NCBI GenBank assembly: GCA_023386585.1
Contig: JAEWJM010000030.1
Span: forward strand, 62,001-126,000
Reading direction: 5' to 3'
DNA length: 64,000 nucleotides
From: Bacteroidota bacterium
GTDB taxonomy: Bacteria; Bacteroidota; Bacteroidia; Flavobacteriales; Flavobacteriaceae
Positions 1 to 8,664 of this stretch are shown one piece after another. The position numbers and the translations under genes are program-made. Position 1 is the stretch's first letter, and each line of letters begins with the position of its first letter. Below the pieces are notes generated by a model, which ran no database searches, was not told where the DNA came from, and saw only the letters and a list, made by a program, of their open reading frames with translations.

Positions 1-1
1 G

Positions 2-2284
2 AAAAACGCAAACAATCCGGTTATCAAGGATTTTCTGCCTTCGAATGCACAACTGATCAGCTATTCAAAAGCGGCCGGCGAAACCCGAAATGTTGTTTTT
101 TCTGTCGATACAAATGCAAACACATTAACGGCGGTTGTCCAAAGCACGATGATAAATTCTTCGCTGCCATTGACAATTAATGTACGCGTACGAACCTATT
201 GCCAATCGGTTCCAGCGGTAGTGAATTCGGCCGAAGTTTATACGGCTTCGGGAGATAATTACGCGCAAAACGACACGGCATCGGCATCCACAGCGGTAAC
301 CTTTAATCTATCTGCCGGAGCGGTCGGAACTTGGACTGGCGCTTTCAGCTCCGATTGGTTTGACTGCCGAAATTGGGCTGGTGGAGTAGTGCCGAACAAT
401 AACACCAACGTTGTTCTTCCGCCGTCAACTCCACTTTCCCAGATCAGCAAACTATCACCATTGGCACCAGCCGACAAAACCGCAAGGTGCCACAATATTT
501 CGATTTCAAACAATGCCATCCTGAAAATGGTTGATGGCGGACTTCTGAGCGTGGCCGGAAACTGGTCGTCAATGGGAACCTTCCAATATGGGAACGGAAC
601 AGTCTTTTTTAACGGATTCACCCCTTCGGCTTATCAAACGGTTTATGATGCCGCCGGACGATCCGAATTCTACAACCTTACGGTAAATACATCGTCGGGC
701 GCAAAAGGCGTGTTGATTTCAGAAGGTTACGGGCTTTTCGTTCACAACAATCTTGATTTGCTCAATGGAAACATCCGCATGTCTGAACTTTCTCAGCTCA
801 TCCAAACCAAAACCGGCACCAACGGCAACTCAACTTCCGGCAGCGGGCAGCTTTTGATCGACCAGAAAGGCCAATCGAATGTCTTCAGCTATAACTATTG
901 GTCATCGCCGGTAGGTTCAAACAACAGCTACACAGTTGGAAACGTACTTCGCGACGGTACGGATATTTCAAATCCGCTTCCGATAAACTGGACATCAGGC
1001 TACAATGGGTCGCCAACAACGCCTATTACAATGTCGTCCTACTGGATCAACAAGTTTCAGAACCAAACCGCAACTTACGCGAGTTGGTCGCAAATTGGTC
1101 CGCTTGGAGTGCTTTCGGCAGGGCAGGGCTTTACGATGAAAGGATCGGGCGCCGCTACACCACTGCAGAACTATACTTTTGAAGGCAAGCCCAATAACGG
1201 CGTTTTCACGAGCGCGGTTTCGCCGAACAACATGAACCTCTGCGGAAACCCGTATCCTTCGGCGCTTGATGCTTACTCATTTATTGACGACAATTTAGCC
1301 ACGACCACCGGAACGCTCTATTTCTGGGAACAATTCTCAACAAATTCGAGCCACATCACCGCGAATTATGAAGGCGGATATGCAACACTGACAAAGACCG
1401 GAGCCACTCCGCCTGCCGCGCCTGTTGGCGTTAGTAGTGCCGGGTCGAGTACGCGTCTTCCTGGCCGCTACATTCCGGTTGCACAAGGTTTCTTATTGTT
1501 TGGAAGCAATGCCGGCGGGACAATCAATTTCGCCAATTCACAAAGAGCATTCGTGCGCGAAACCGACGCGGGATCAAATCCGATGTTTAAAAATGATGAT
1601 TTGGCGAACGATGGTAAAGTACGCGTCCGGATCGGGCTGCATTGCTCGGCATCGGGAGCGAAACGGCAACTGCTGCTGGGTTTTATGGATGAGGCCGGAA
1701 CGCCGGGATTCGATAAAGGTTACGACGGAATCCAAGTAGATCCGCAGGTTACAGATATCTTTTTTCCGCTGAATGATGAAAAGCTTGTCATTCAGGCGCT
1801 GGGAGCATTCTCAGATGCGGCAATGATCCCGATCGGCGTCGAGGTTAATGACGCACAGACGCTTACATTCACTCTTGATGGAAGTGAAAATCTGACGGCT
1901 TCGTCACGTGTTTTGCTATTTGATTCCGAAATGTCACAATCCTACGATCTCAGCAAAGGCGAAAAATCACTTACTTTGCCGGCCGGTTCATACGCGAATC
2001 GCTTCTTTTTGAAATTTGGCGCAGGCTCGGCTCATACTGCCGCGCATCGGGACAATCCGGTGGTACTTTCGACAGACGGAATGCTGCGGATAGGCAATGT
2101 CCCGCAAAATGCAAGAAAAGTGATCCTACACGGATTCAACGGTGGACAAATCGCATCATGGGAAATATCAAATGCCACAAGCGAATTGCAATTCAATTTG
2201 CCGGGAGTTGCGGCCGGACTTTACGTTGCGACGTTGGAATGCGCCGGAAGTTCATATTCAACACAGATTTACATACCACGGTAA
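2..2284 (+). CDS. Large secreted adhesin-like protein with C-terminal T9SS-type domain (5' partial)
   Basis: The reading frame is open from base 2, so the start lies outside the window; about 760 residues are visible. The first ~100 residues look like the end of a DUF11/conserved-repeat beta-sandwich (NNPVIKDFLPSN near the edge). A segment with WTGAFSSDWFDCRNW follows, then a long region with FSYNYWSSPVG, GQGFTMKG and CGNPYPSALD that is shared with the protein at 36050-37807. The last ~75 residues (LRIGNVPQNARKVILHGFNG to GLYVATLE) resemble a type IX secretion sorting domain, predicting export across the outer membrane and display or release. Function beyond surface or extracellular location is unknown. 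A bidirectional hairpin terminator follows directly. Confidence 0.8.
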   Translation, partial: KNANNPVIKDFLPSNAQLISYSKAAGETRNVVFSVDTNANTLTAVVQSTMINSSLPLTINVRVRTYCQSVPAVVNSAEVYTASGDNYAQNDTASASTAVTFNLSAGAVGTWTGAFSSDWFDCRNWAGGVVPNNNTNVVLPPSTPLSQISKLSPLAPADKTARCHNISISNNAILKMVDGGLLSVAGNWSSMGTFQYGNGTVFFNGFTPSAYQTVYDAAGRSEFYNLTVNTSSGAKGVLISEGYGLFVHNNLDLLNGNIRMSELSQLIQTKTGTNGNSTSGSGQLLIDQKGQSNVFSYNYWSSPVGSNNSYTVGNVLRDGTDISNPLPINWTSGYNGSPTTPITMSSYWINKFQNQTATYASWSQIGPLGVLSAGQGFTMKGSGAATPLQNYTFEGKPNNGVFTSAVSPNNMNLCGNPYPSALDAYSFIDDNLATTTGTLYFWEQFSTNSSHITANYEGGYATLTKTGATPPAAPVGVSSAGSSTRLPGRYIPVAQGFLLFGSNAGGTINFANSQRAFVRETDAGSNPMFKNDDLANDGKVRVRIGLHCSASGAKRQLLLGFMDEAGTPGFDKGYDGIQVDPQVTDIFFPLNDEKLVIQALGAFSDAAMIPIGVEVNDAQTLTFTLDGSENLTASSRVLLFDSEMSQSYDLSKGEKSLTLPAGSYANRFFLKFGAGSAHTAAHRDNPVVLSTDGMLRIGNVPQNARKVILHGFNGGQIASWEISNATSELQFNLPGVAAGLYVATLECAGSSYSTQIYIPR

Positions 2285-2300
2285 TTTTGTACAAAGCATA

Positions 2301-2326
2301 AAAAAATCCCCAATCGGGGATTTTTT
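2301..2326. terminator. Bidirectional intrinsic terminator
   Basis: A-rich tract, TCCCC/GGGGA stem with an AATC loop, and a run of eight T on the + strand. The inverted repeat with A tract on one side and T tract on the other serves both the + strand adhesin gene and the convergent TPM gene on the minus strand. Confidence 0.85.
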
Positions 2327-2332
2327 TTATTG

Positions 2333-3118
2333 TTACCAGCTCCCGCCGGCGCCGCCTCCTGAGAATCCGCCACCGCCGAAACCGCCGCCAAATCCGCCAC
2401 CTCCGAATCCACCACCGGAAGATCCGCCTCCAAAGCCGCCTCCGCTACGGCCAAGACTGCTGAGGATTAGCATTTCGCCCAGCCCGATTCCGCCGCCACG
2501 GCCGGAATTGCCACCACCGCGCCGGTTCCTGAATATGAACAGTAGCAAGATTACACCGATAATTATAAATGGTGCAATTGGAAAATCCTGTTTTGATTTC
2601 TTGCGGGTTCCCTTGTATTTTCCTTTAAGGATGTCGAAGATCGCATCGGCACCTTTGTCGAGTCCACCATAATAATCCCCTTTTTTAAACTCGGGTACAA
2701 TTATGTAATCGATCACCTGTTTTGTCGTCGCCGCGATCAACTTATCTTCAACGCCGTAACCCGGTGAAATCCAGATCTGATGCTCCTTTTCAGCAACGAG
2801 GATAAAAACACCGTTGTCTTCCTTTTCCTGTCCGATTCCCCATTCGTGCGCCCACTTTGGCGTTAGCGTCCCAATATCTTCATTGTTAAGCGTTGGGATC
2901 GTTGCTACCACGATTTGCGTCGATGTGGAGTCCGAATATCGGATCAGTTTTTCCTCCAACTGCGACTTTTGGCTCGCCGAAAGCATGTTCGCGTAATCGT
3001 AAACGCTCGTCTGAAAATCAGGTTTTTTGGGAACGTCGAACTGTGCAACCGCGCTGTTCAGGAATAGCAGGCAGCAAATCATGCTCAGCTGCCGCGCCAT
3101 TTTCGTCAATTTATCCAT
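2333..3118 (-). CDS. Secreted/membrane TPM-domain protein with Gly-rich tail
   Basis: Predicted 261-residue protein of the TPM (YgcG) family. It has a signal peptide ending around SAVAQ, a TPM domain at about residues 35-160 (DYANMLSASQKSQLEEKL, then EDNGVFILVAEKEHQIWI and GYGVEDKL), one membrane helix near 180-200, and a roughly 55-residue glycine/serine tail ending SGGGAGGSW. The ATG at 3118 is chosen because it begins the signal peptide and gives an 8-nt overlap with the upstream gene's stop; a longer in-frame start would overlap that gene by 41 nt. TPM proteins of this layout usually sit next to lemA, as here. The molecular function of the family is poorly defined; links to membrane or photosystem repair come from plants. 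Confidence 0.85.
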   Translation of the reverse strand: MDKLTKMARQLSMICCLLFLNSAVAQFDVPKKPDFQTSVYDYANMLSASQKSQLEEKLIRYSDSTSTQIVVATIPTLNNEDIGTLTPKWAHEWGIGQEKEDNGVFILVAEKEHQIWISPGYGVEDKLIAATTKQVIDYIIVPEFKKGDYYGGLDKGADAIFDILKGKYKGTRKKSKQDFPIAPFIIIGVILLLFIFRNRRGGGNSGRGGGIGLGEMLILSSLGRSGGGFGGGSSGGGFGGGGFGGGFGGGGFSGGGAGGSW

Positions 3119-3548
3119 TCGAAATTTCGTTGTCAAGTTCATCGCGGTCATCTTCCAGGCTCGGGAAATACTGCTGAAGCTGTTCGCCGGCCATTTTTAT
3201 TCCGGCCATCAACCCGATTTTAAAATCGCCGTTGCGGAAATGTGTCGCCATCAGGTCTTTTGTGCTTTTCCAGAAGTCGGCCTCCACAACATCGTCAATT
3301 CCCTTGTCGCCGCAGATCGCAAACGTCCGGTTGTCAACTGCAAGGTAAATCAGCACGCCGTTTTTCAGCGCCGTTGTGTCCATCTTAAGAAGGTGGAAAA
3401 CTTCCTTCGCCCGATCAAAAGCATCCTTTTCGGAACTGCGTTCGATGTGTACGCGAATTTCACCCGAGGTTTCCTTTTCGGCCAGGCGGATCGCCTCTAC
3501 GACTTCACGCTCTTCATCCGGTGATAAAAAATTGGTTGGATCGGCCAT
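3111..3548 (-). CDS. TPM-domain protein without signal peptide
   Basis: 145 residues comprising essentially one TPM domain (EREVVEAIRLAEKETSGEIRVHIE, then LKNGVLIYLAVDNRTFAICGDKGID). It has no signal peptide and no glycine tail, so it should face the cytoplasm or inner membrane, unlike its neighbour. Its ATG overlaps the lemA stop by one base (TAATG), and its own stop overlaps the start of the downstream TPM gene by 8 nt, so the three genes are probably translationally coupled. The pairing of one exported and one non-exported TPM protein behind lemA is common in Bacteroidota. Confidence 0.85.
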   Translation of the reverse strand: MADPTNFLSPDEEREVVEAIRLAEKETSGEIRVHIERSSEKDAFDRAKEVFHLLKMDTTALKNGVLIYLAVDNRTFAICGDKGIDDVVEADFWKSTKDLMATHFRNGDFKIGLMAGIKMAGEQLQQYFPSLEDDRDELDNEISNG

Positions 3549-4129
3549 TAGAATTTCACTTCAACAGGCTTTTCAGCACCCGAAACCGATTTGAAATACG
3601 GCTTTTCAGGATAGCTTCCAAGCACAAGGTTTTGTGGCATTTTCAATACATATCCGTTGTAATTCTGTACCGCTTCGTTATAGCGCGTACGCGAAGTAAG
3701 GATTTGGTTTTCGGTGCTGGTCAGTTCGGCTTGTAAATCGCGGAAATTCTGGTTGGCTTTCAGCTCAGGATAACGTTCAACCGATACCAATAAACGGGAA
3801 AGGCTGGAGGATACGCCCGACTGTGCCTGCTGGAACTGCGCCAGTTGGTCTGGAGTTATGTTCGCAGGATCAATGGTTACAGCAGTTGCTTTTGCACGCG
3901 CTTCGATCACCGCGGTCAACGTGCTTTTCTCAAAATCGGCAGCGCCTTTTACAGTGTTTACCAGGTTTCCGATAAGGTCATTTCGCCTTTGATAGGAAGT
4001 TTCAACGTCGCCCCATTGTTTTCCAACGGCCTGATTGTACTGAAGCGCGGTGTTTTTCACGCTGATGACCCAAAATACGATCAGCAGTACAACTCCGATT
4101 ACGATAATCCATGGCAAGAACTTTCTCAT
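3548..4129 (-). CDS. lemA: LemA family protein
   Basis: 193 residues with an N-terminal membrane anchor (LPWIIVIGVVLLIVFWVI) followed by the helical LemA fold (QYNQAVGKQWGDVETSYQRR, IGNLVNTVKGAADFE, YPELKANQNFRDLQAELTST). LemA proteins are small membrane proteins with most of the chain outside the cytoplasm; the biochemical role is unknown. It is the first gene of the lemA-TPM-TPM module and follows the MerR gene after a 12-nt gap. Confidence 0.93.
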   Translation of the reverse strand: MRKFLPWIIVIGVVLLIVFWVISVKNTALQYNQAVGKQWGDVETSYQRRNDLIGNLVNTVKGAADFEKSTLTAVIEARAKATAVTIDPANITPDQLAQFQQAQSGVSSSLSRLLVSVERYPELKANQNFRDLQAELTSTENQILTSRTRYNEAVQNYNGYVLKMPQNLVLGSYPEKPYFKSVSGAEKPVEVKF

Positions 4130-4141
4130 TTTGTTTTGTTT

Positions 4142-4474
4142 TTAAAGTTGGTTTTTAATGTTTGTCAGCTGTGCTTTCACCGCTTCGAGTTTGCTGATGA
4201 TCTCGAATTTATCCAATGTTTTCTTCTGTCCTTCGCGAAGATGCGTTTTTGCGCCGTCCAATGTAAATCCGCGTTCTTTCACCAGGTGATAGATCAGCTT
4301 GATGTTTTTGACATCTTCCGGCGTGAACATCCGGTTTCCCTTTGCATTTTTCTTGGGCTTCAGGATGTCGAATTCCTTGTCCCAGAACCTGATCAGCGAA
4401 GCGTTCACGTTAAAAGCCTTGGCTACTTCGCCAATGCTGTAATATCTTTTGTCGGGCGATAATTCGATGTGCAT
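4142..4474 (-). CDS. MerR family transcriptional regulator
   Basis: 110 residues. An N-terminal MerR winged helix-turn-helix is visible (YYSIGEVAKAFNVNASLIRFW), then the wing (GNRMFTPEDVKNIKLIYHL) and a short helix, with no long effector-binding domain, so it is a minimal MerR-type protein. Its ATG overlaps the stop of the upstream M23 peptidase by one base (TGATG). It probably sits in one operon with the peptidase and the lemA module; the target promoters cannot be read from the sequence. Confidence 0.9.
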   Translation of the reverse strand: MHIELSPDKRYYSIGEVAKAFNVNASLIRFWDKEFDILKPKKNAKGNRMFTPEDVKNIKLIYHLVKERGFTLDGAKTHLREGQKKTLDKFEIISKLEAVKAQLTNIKNQL

Positions 4475-5451
4475 CAGTCTAAGGATTGGTTTTCCTGGTT
4501 TGCTAATTTAGCAATTGCAACATATTCAGCAGCAGAAATATTTCCGTAATAAAAATTTAGCGGATTTACGACCTCGCCGTTTTTGTGTACTTCATAATGC
4601 AAATGGGGCGCCTCACTTCGTCCGGTGCTGCCCACATAGCCGATAACATCGCCGCGCTTTACTCTTTGGCCAGCATGCGATTTATACTTACTCAAATGAC
4701 CGTAAAGCGTTTCATAGCCAAATCCGTGGCGGATCACGATATGGTTTCCGTAACCCGACGCCGTTGCATCGGCACGGGTCACAACGCCATCGCCTGTCGC
4801 ATAAACCGGAGTTCCCGTTTTGGCAGAAAAATCCATTCCTTCATGGTATTTGCGCACTTTCGTAAATGGATCGCTGCGATAACCAAAACCCGATGCGATC
4901 CCTTTCATCTGTTCGTTCTTTACGGGTTGAATCGCCGGAATCGCTGCCAGCAATTTGCTCTTTTCCTTGGCGAGGCGCTGAATCTCGTCGAGCGAGCGCG
5001 ATTGTATCACTAGTCGCTTGGTCAATACGTCAATGCGTTTGGTCGTATTCATCACCAACTCAGAATTGTCAAAACCTTCCAGCTCGCGATATCGGTTAAT
5101 TCCACCAAATCCCGCCTTTCGCTGCTCTTCAGGGATTGGAGCCGAGTTGAAATAAGTGCGATACAAGTTGTTGTCCCGATCTTCGATGCCCGCCATGACT
5201 TCATCCACCTGGTCCATTTTCTTGTTAAGCAAAGCGTAACGCAGCTTCAGGTTGTCGATTTCCCGCGAAAGCAAACGGTCCCTTGGAGTCTCGAAAAACG
5301 GCGTATTGAGAAGCACCACAAACATCAGGAACCCAAACAGCGCGGACGCAAGTACGAAAAGCGCCGCATAACCGAGTTTTTTGCCCTTTTTGTGCTTGAT
5401 TTTACGGTATGCAAGCGTCTCCGGATCATAGTAATATTTTACCTTCTTCAT
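4474..5451 (-). CDS. M23 family metallopeptidase (membrane-anchored)
   Basis: 325 residues: cytoplasmic lysine-rich N-terminus, one membrane helix at about 28-50 (YAALFVLASALFGFLMF), a coiled-coil stretch at about 55-165, then a LytM/M23 domain with the zinc-binding motifs HEGMDFS and HLHYE and the typical GYGNHIVIRHG and YGHLS segments. M23 enzymes cleave peptidoglycan cross-links or regulate amidases; because both metal motifs are intact this one is predicted to be active in the periplasm. It leads the minus-strand operon with the MerR regulator and shares its upstream region with the alaS promoter. Confidence 0.92.
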   Translation of the reverse strand: MKKVKYYYDPETLAYRKIKHKKGKKLGYAALFVLASALFGFLMFVVLLNTPFFETPRDRLLSREIDNLKLRYALLNKKMDQVDEVMAGIEDRDNNLYRTYFNSAPIPEEQRKAGFGGINRYRELEGFDNSELVMNTTKRIDVLTKRLVIQSRSLDEIQRLAKEKSKLLAAIPAIQPVKNEQMKGIASGFGYRSDPFTKVRKYHEGMDFSAKTGTPVYATGDGVVTRADATASGYGNHIVIRHGFGYETLYGHLSKYKSHAGQRVKRGDVIGYVGSTGRSEAPHLHYEVHKNGEVVNPLNFYYGNISAAEYVAIAKLANQENQSLD

Positions 5452-5466
5452 ATTTTAAAAATATCC

Positions 5467-5474
5467 TACTTTTG
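5467..5474 (+). promoter_or_regulatory. -7 promoter element (TACTTTTG) for the alaS transcript
   Basis: Exact match to the Bacteroidota -7 consensus TAnnTTTG, pointing toward alaS. It lies about 495 nt upstream of the alaS ATG, so the transcript would carry a long leader made of the two repeat blocks described next. Confidence 0.55.
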
Positions 5475-5570
5475 CGCATCAAAAGAGGATTTTCCGAGCA
5501 AATTTCTGTTGCCGAACAAATTTAATAAAAGTTATCACTTGTTCGCGGTATTTCAAGGAAAACGCTTTTT

Positions 5571-5645
5571 TGGGCCTGTTCCGGCTGTCCGCTGTATCTT
5601 TTGCTTCGCAAGCTCCGCAAAAGGATGCCGCTTCCATCCGGGGCA
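5571..5645 (+). repeat. REP-like GC-rich interspersed repeat, copy 1
   Basis: About 75 bp containing GCTGTATCTTTTGC, a short hairpin, then GCAAAAGGATGCCGCTTCC and ATCCGGGGC. Near-identical cores occur at 23811-23886 (same strand) and, inverted, at 28031-28107 and 43783-43865. It is intergenic at every site. Confidence 0.8.
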
Positions 5646-5649
5646 AAGG

Positions 5650-5945
5650 TGCAAGGTAAAAGGTACAAGGTACATGGAACAAGGCACAGGGCACAAGGTA
5701 AGAAACTTAACCCTGTACCCCGAACCCTGAGCCCTGAGCCCTGAACCCTAGACCCAGATAAAAGGCACAAGGTAGATGGTACAAGGCACAAGGAAAGAAT
5801 CTAAACCCTGTACCCTGTACCCTGACCCCTGTACCCTGACCCCTAGACCCAGATAAAAGGTGCAAGGTAGATGGCACAAGGCACAAGGAAAGAATCTAAA
5901 CCCTGACCCCTGACCCCTGACCCCTAAACCCTAAACCATGCGCCC
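5650..5945. repeat. Heptanucleotide array, 3 blocks, in the alaS leader
   Basis: Three successive blocks of about 85-110 bp. Each has a G-rich left half with a 7-nt period (GGTACAA, GGCACAA) and a C-rich right half with a 7-nt period (CCCTGAA, CCCTGTA, CCCTGAC). The halves are roughly complementary, so each block can fold into an imperfect hairpin. The two last blocks share AGATAAAAGG and AAAGAATCTAAACCCTG almost exactly, showing block-level duplication. Minus-strand reading frames across it are by-products of the repeat. Confidence 0.85.
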
Positions 5946-5969
5946 TCAACCTTGAATTTTAAAAAACAC

Positions 5970-8600
5970 ATGAACTCACAAGAAACGCGACAACAATTCC
6001 TCGATTTTTTTAAAAGCAAAGGCCACCTTATCGTGCCTTCGGCGCCAATCGTACTCAAAGACGATCCCACGCTGATGTTCAACAATTCGGGAATGGCGCA
6101 ATTCAAGGAATATTTTCTCGGAAATGCAACGCCAAAAAGCAAGCGTATCGCCGACACCCAGAAATGCCTGCGCGTTTCCGGGAAGCACAACGACCTTGAA
6201 GAAGTCGGAATCGATACTTATCACCATACGATGTTCGAGATGCTCGGCAACTGGTCGTTCGGCGATTACTTTAAAAAAGAAGCGATCCACTGGGCGTGGG
6301 AACTGCTGACCGAAGTTTATAAAATCGACAAGGATATTCTTTATGTGACCGTTTTCGAAGGCAGCAAGGAAGAAAATGTACCGTTTGATCAGGAAGCCTA
6401 CGATATCTGGAAGTCGTTGATTTCCGAAGACCGTATCTTGCTCGGAAATAAAAAAGACAACTTTTGGGAAATGGGCGATCAGGGTCCGTGCGGACCGTGC
6501 TCAGAAATCCATGTTGATATCCGCACAAACGAAGAAAAAGCAAAACAGCCCGGAAAGGAACTCGTGAACGCCGATCATCCGCAGGTCGTTGAAATCTGGA
6601 ACAATGTGTTCATGGAATTCAACCGCAAGGCCGACGGCTCGCTTGAAAAACTTCCGGCGCAGCACGTCGACACCGGAATGGGATTCGAAAGGCTTTGCAT
6701 GGTGCTCCAGGGCGTGCGATCAAACTACGATACTGACGTTTTTGCACCGCTTATCAAAAGAATCTGCGAAATCACGGGGACAAAATATACGATCAATGCC
6801 GCAAACGAAGACGAGGAAAAAATCAACATTGCGATTCGCGTCATCGCCGACCACGTCCGCGCTGTTGCGTTTGCAATCGCCGACGGGCAGCTTCCGTCAA
6901 ATACCGGCGCTGGCTATGTGATCCGTCGCATTTTGCGCCGCGCCATCCGTTACGGATTTACATTCCTGAAATCGCGGCAAGGGTTTATTCACGAACTGGT
7001 TTCGACTCTCGCTGACCAAATGGGCGGAGCTTTTCCCGAAATCCGCGCACAACAGCAATTGGTGCAGAATGTGATCCGCGAAGAAGAGCAATCGTTCCTG
7101 CGCACGCTCGACCAAGGTTTGCAGTTACTTGACAAAGTAATCGCAGAAACTGAGGGAAAAACGGTATCCGGACAAAAAGCTTTTGAACTCTACGATACTT
7201 TCGGTTTTCCTATCGATTTGACAGCGCTGATCCTGCGGGAACGCGGCTATGAACTCGACGAAGCCGGATTTGAAAAGGCAATGTACGAACAGAAAACGCG
7301 CTCCCGTGCGGCTTCTGAAGTTTCTACTGCCGATTGGACAATTCTTGCCGAAGCTGACAACGAAGCGCCTTTTGTGGGTTACGACTTGCTGGTGAATGAA
7401 GTCAAAATTCTTCGATACAGGCTAACCGACTCAAAAAAGGATGGCAAAATGTACCAGATTGTGCTCGACCATACGCCGTTCTATCCGGAAGGTGGCGGAC
7501 AAGTAGGCGACAAGGGAACGCTGTCCAATGATGACGAATCGATTGAAATCATCGACACTAAAAAAGAAAACAACCTGATCATCCACTTTTCGCGTTCCTT
7601 GCCAAAAAATCCAGAAGGGAAATTCGTGGCTAAAGTCAATCGCAGCCTTCGCTTATCCACAGCAGCAAACCATTCTGCGACGCATTTGATGCATCAGGCG
7701 TTGCGAACACTACTCGGAACGCACGTTGAGCAAAAAGGTTCGTTGGTGAGTCCGGACTATCTGCGTTTCGACTTCTCGCACTTTTCAAAAGTCACCGACG
7801 AGCAACTTCGCCAGGTTGAAGACTTTGTCAATGAAAGAATCCGTGAACATCTTGAACTTATTGAAAAACGTGAAATTCCGTTTGCTCAGGCAGTACAGGA
7901 AGGCGCAATGGCACTTTTTGGCGAAAAATATGGCGAACACGTTCGCGCAATCCGCTTCGGAAACAGCATTGAGCTTTGTGGCGGAATCCACGTAAAAAAT
8001 ACAGCCGATATCTGGCATTTCAAAATCATCAGCGAAAGCGCGGTCGCGGCCGGAATCAGGCGTATTGAAGCCATCACAGGCGCAGCGGTAGAGCGGTACT
8101 TTGCTTCGCAGGAAGCAACCCTCGATGAAATTCGGACAATCTTAAAAAATCCGCAGGACTCGGTCAAATCCGTATTGTCGCTGCAGGAAGAGAACGCAAA
8201 GCTTAAAAAGCAACTCGAAGCACTGCAGAAAGACAAGGCGAAAAATATGAAAACGGAACTTGCGAGTGAGCTGAGGGAAGTCAACGGTGCCCAGTTTCTC
8301 GCGAAGAAAGTCGACCTTTCCCCGGAAGGCGCAAAAGATCTTGCTTATGAACTTGGAACACTTGGCGATAATCTGTTTCTTGTCCTGGCTACTGCCGAAG
8401 ATGGAAAGCCGATGATCACGTGTTATATATCCAAAGAGTTGGTTGCGGCAAAAGGCTACAATGCCGGACAAGTCGTACGTGAACTCGGAAAATACATTTC
8501 AGGCGGCGGCGGCGGGCAACCCTTTTTCGCGACTGCCGGCGGAAAAGACATAGAAGGAATTGCGCAGGCGCTTCAGGCAGCAGCCGATTTCGTTAAATAA
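5970..8600 (+). CDS. alaS: Alanine--tRNA ligase
   Basis: 876 residues, the normal size for bacterial AlaRS. It has the class II catalytic domain (QFLDFFKSKGHLIVPSAP, MFEMLGNWSFGDYFKKEA, PCGPCSEIH), the editing domain with metal motifs HSATH near residue 567 and CGGIH near 669, and a C-terminal C-Ala/DHHA1 domain with GGGGG followed by QPFFATAGG. It charges tRNA-Ala and clears mischarged Ser/Gly. The ATG at 5970 gives the usual N-terminus MNSQETRQQ; an in-frame TTG at 5952 would add six residues and is less likely. A terminator follows. Confidence 0.98.
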   Translation: MNSQETRQQFLDFFKSKGHLIVPSAPIVLKDDPTLMFNNSGMAQFKEYFLGNATPKSKRIADTQKCLRVSGKHNDLEEVGIDTYHHTMFEMLGNWSFGDYFKKEAIHWAWELLTEVYKIDKDILYVTVFEGSKEENVPFDQEAYDIWKSLISEDRILLGNKKDNFWEMGDQGPCGPCSEIHVDIRTNEEKAKQPGKELVNADHPQVVEIWNNVFMEFNRKADGSLEKLPAQHVDTGMGFERLCMVLQGVRSNYDTDVFAPLIKRICEITGTKYTINAANEDEEKINIAIRVIADHVRAVAFAIADGQLPSNTGAGYVIRRILRRAIRYGFTFLKSRQGFIHELVSTLADQMGGAFPEIRAQQQLVQNVIREEEQSFLRTLDQGLQLLDKVIAETEGKTVSGQKAFELYDTFGFPIDLTALILRERGYELDEAGFEKAMYEQKTRSRAASEVSTADWTILAEADNEAPFVGYDLLVNEVKILRYRLTDSKKDGKMYQIVLDHTPFYPEGGGQVGDKGTLSNDDESIEIIDTKKENNLIIHFSRSLPKNPEGKFVAKVNRSLRLSTAANHSATHLMHQALRTLLGTHVEQKGSLVSPDYLRFDFSHFSKVTDEQLRQVEDFVNERIREHLELIEKREIPFAQAVQEGAMALFGEKYGEHVRAIRFGNSIELCGGIHVKNTADIWHFKIISESAVAAGIRRIEAITGAAVERYFASQEATLDEIRTILKNPQDSVKSVLSLQEENAKLKKQLEALQKDKAKNMKTELASELREVNGAQFLAKKVDLSPEGAKDLAYELGTLGDNLFLVLATAEDGKPMITCYISKELVAAKGYNAGQVVRELGKYISGGGGGQPFFATAGGKDIEGIAQALQAAADFVK

Positions 8601-8604
8601 CCAT

Positions 8605-8631
8605 AACCCCGATCTCTTCGGGGTTTCTTTT
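8605..8631 (+). terminator. Intrinsic terminator after alaS
   Basis: AACCCCGA/TCGGGGTT stem with a short TCTCT loop followed by TTCTTTTT, starting 5 nt after the alaS stop. Confidence 0.85.
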
Positions 8632-8652
8632 TAACTTCAATATCAGATTACC

Positions 8653-8660
8653 TACTTTTG
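8653..8660 (+). promoter_or_regulatory. -7 promoter element (TACTTTTG) for the GSCFA gene
   Basis: Exact TAnnTTTG match ending only 4 nt before the ATG at 8665, so the transcript would be leaderless or nearly so. Confidence 0.65.
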
Positions 8661-8664
8661 TCCA

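Noticed and set aside
2142..2672. Plus-strand proline-rich reading frame opposite the TPM gene
   Set aside because: Its PPPPNPPP sequence is the antisense of the glycine-rich tail of the TPM protein; it has no start context and overlaps the adhesin gene and terminator.
5479..5791. Minus-strand reading frames upstream of alaS
   Set aside because: They are translations of the heptamer repeats (PCALFHVPC-type periodic peptides) with no plausible protein features.
5475..5969. T-box or other aminoacyl-tRNA-sensing riboswitch before alaS
   Set aside because: No T-box sequence or specifier stem was seen; the leader is explained by repeats, and T-boxes are not typical of Bacteroidota.
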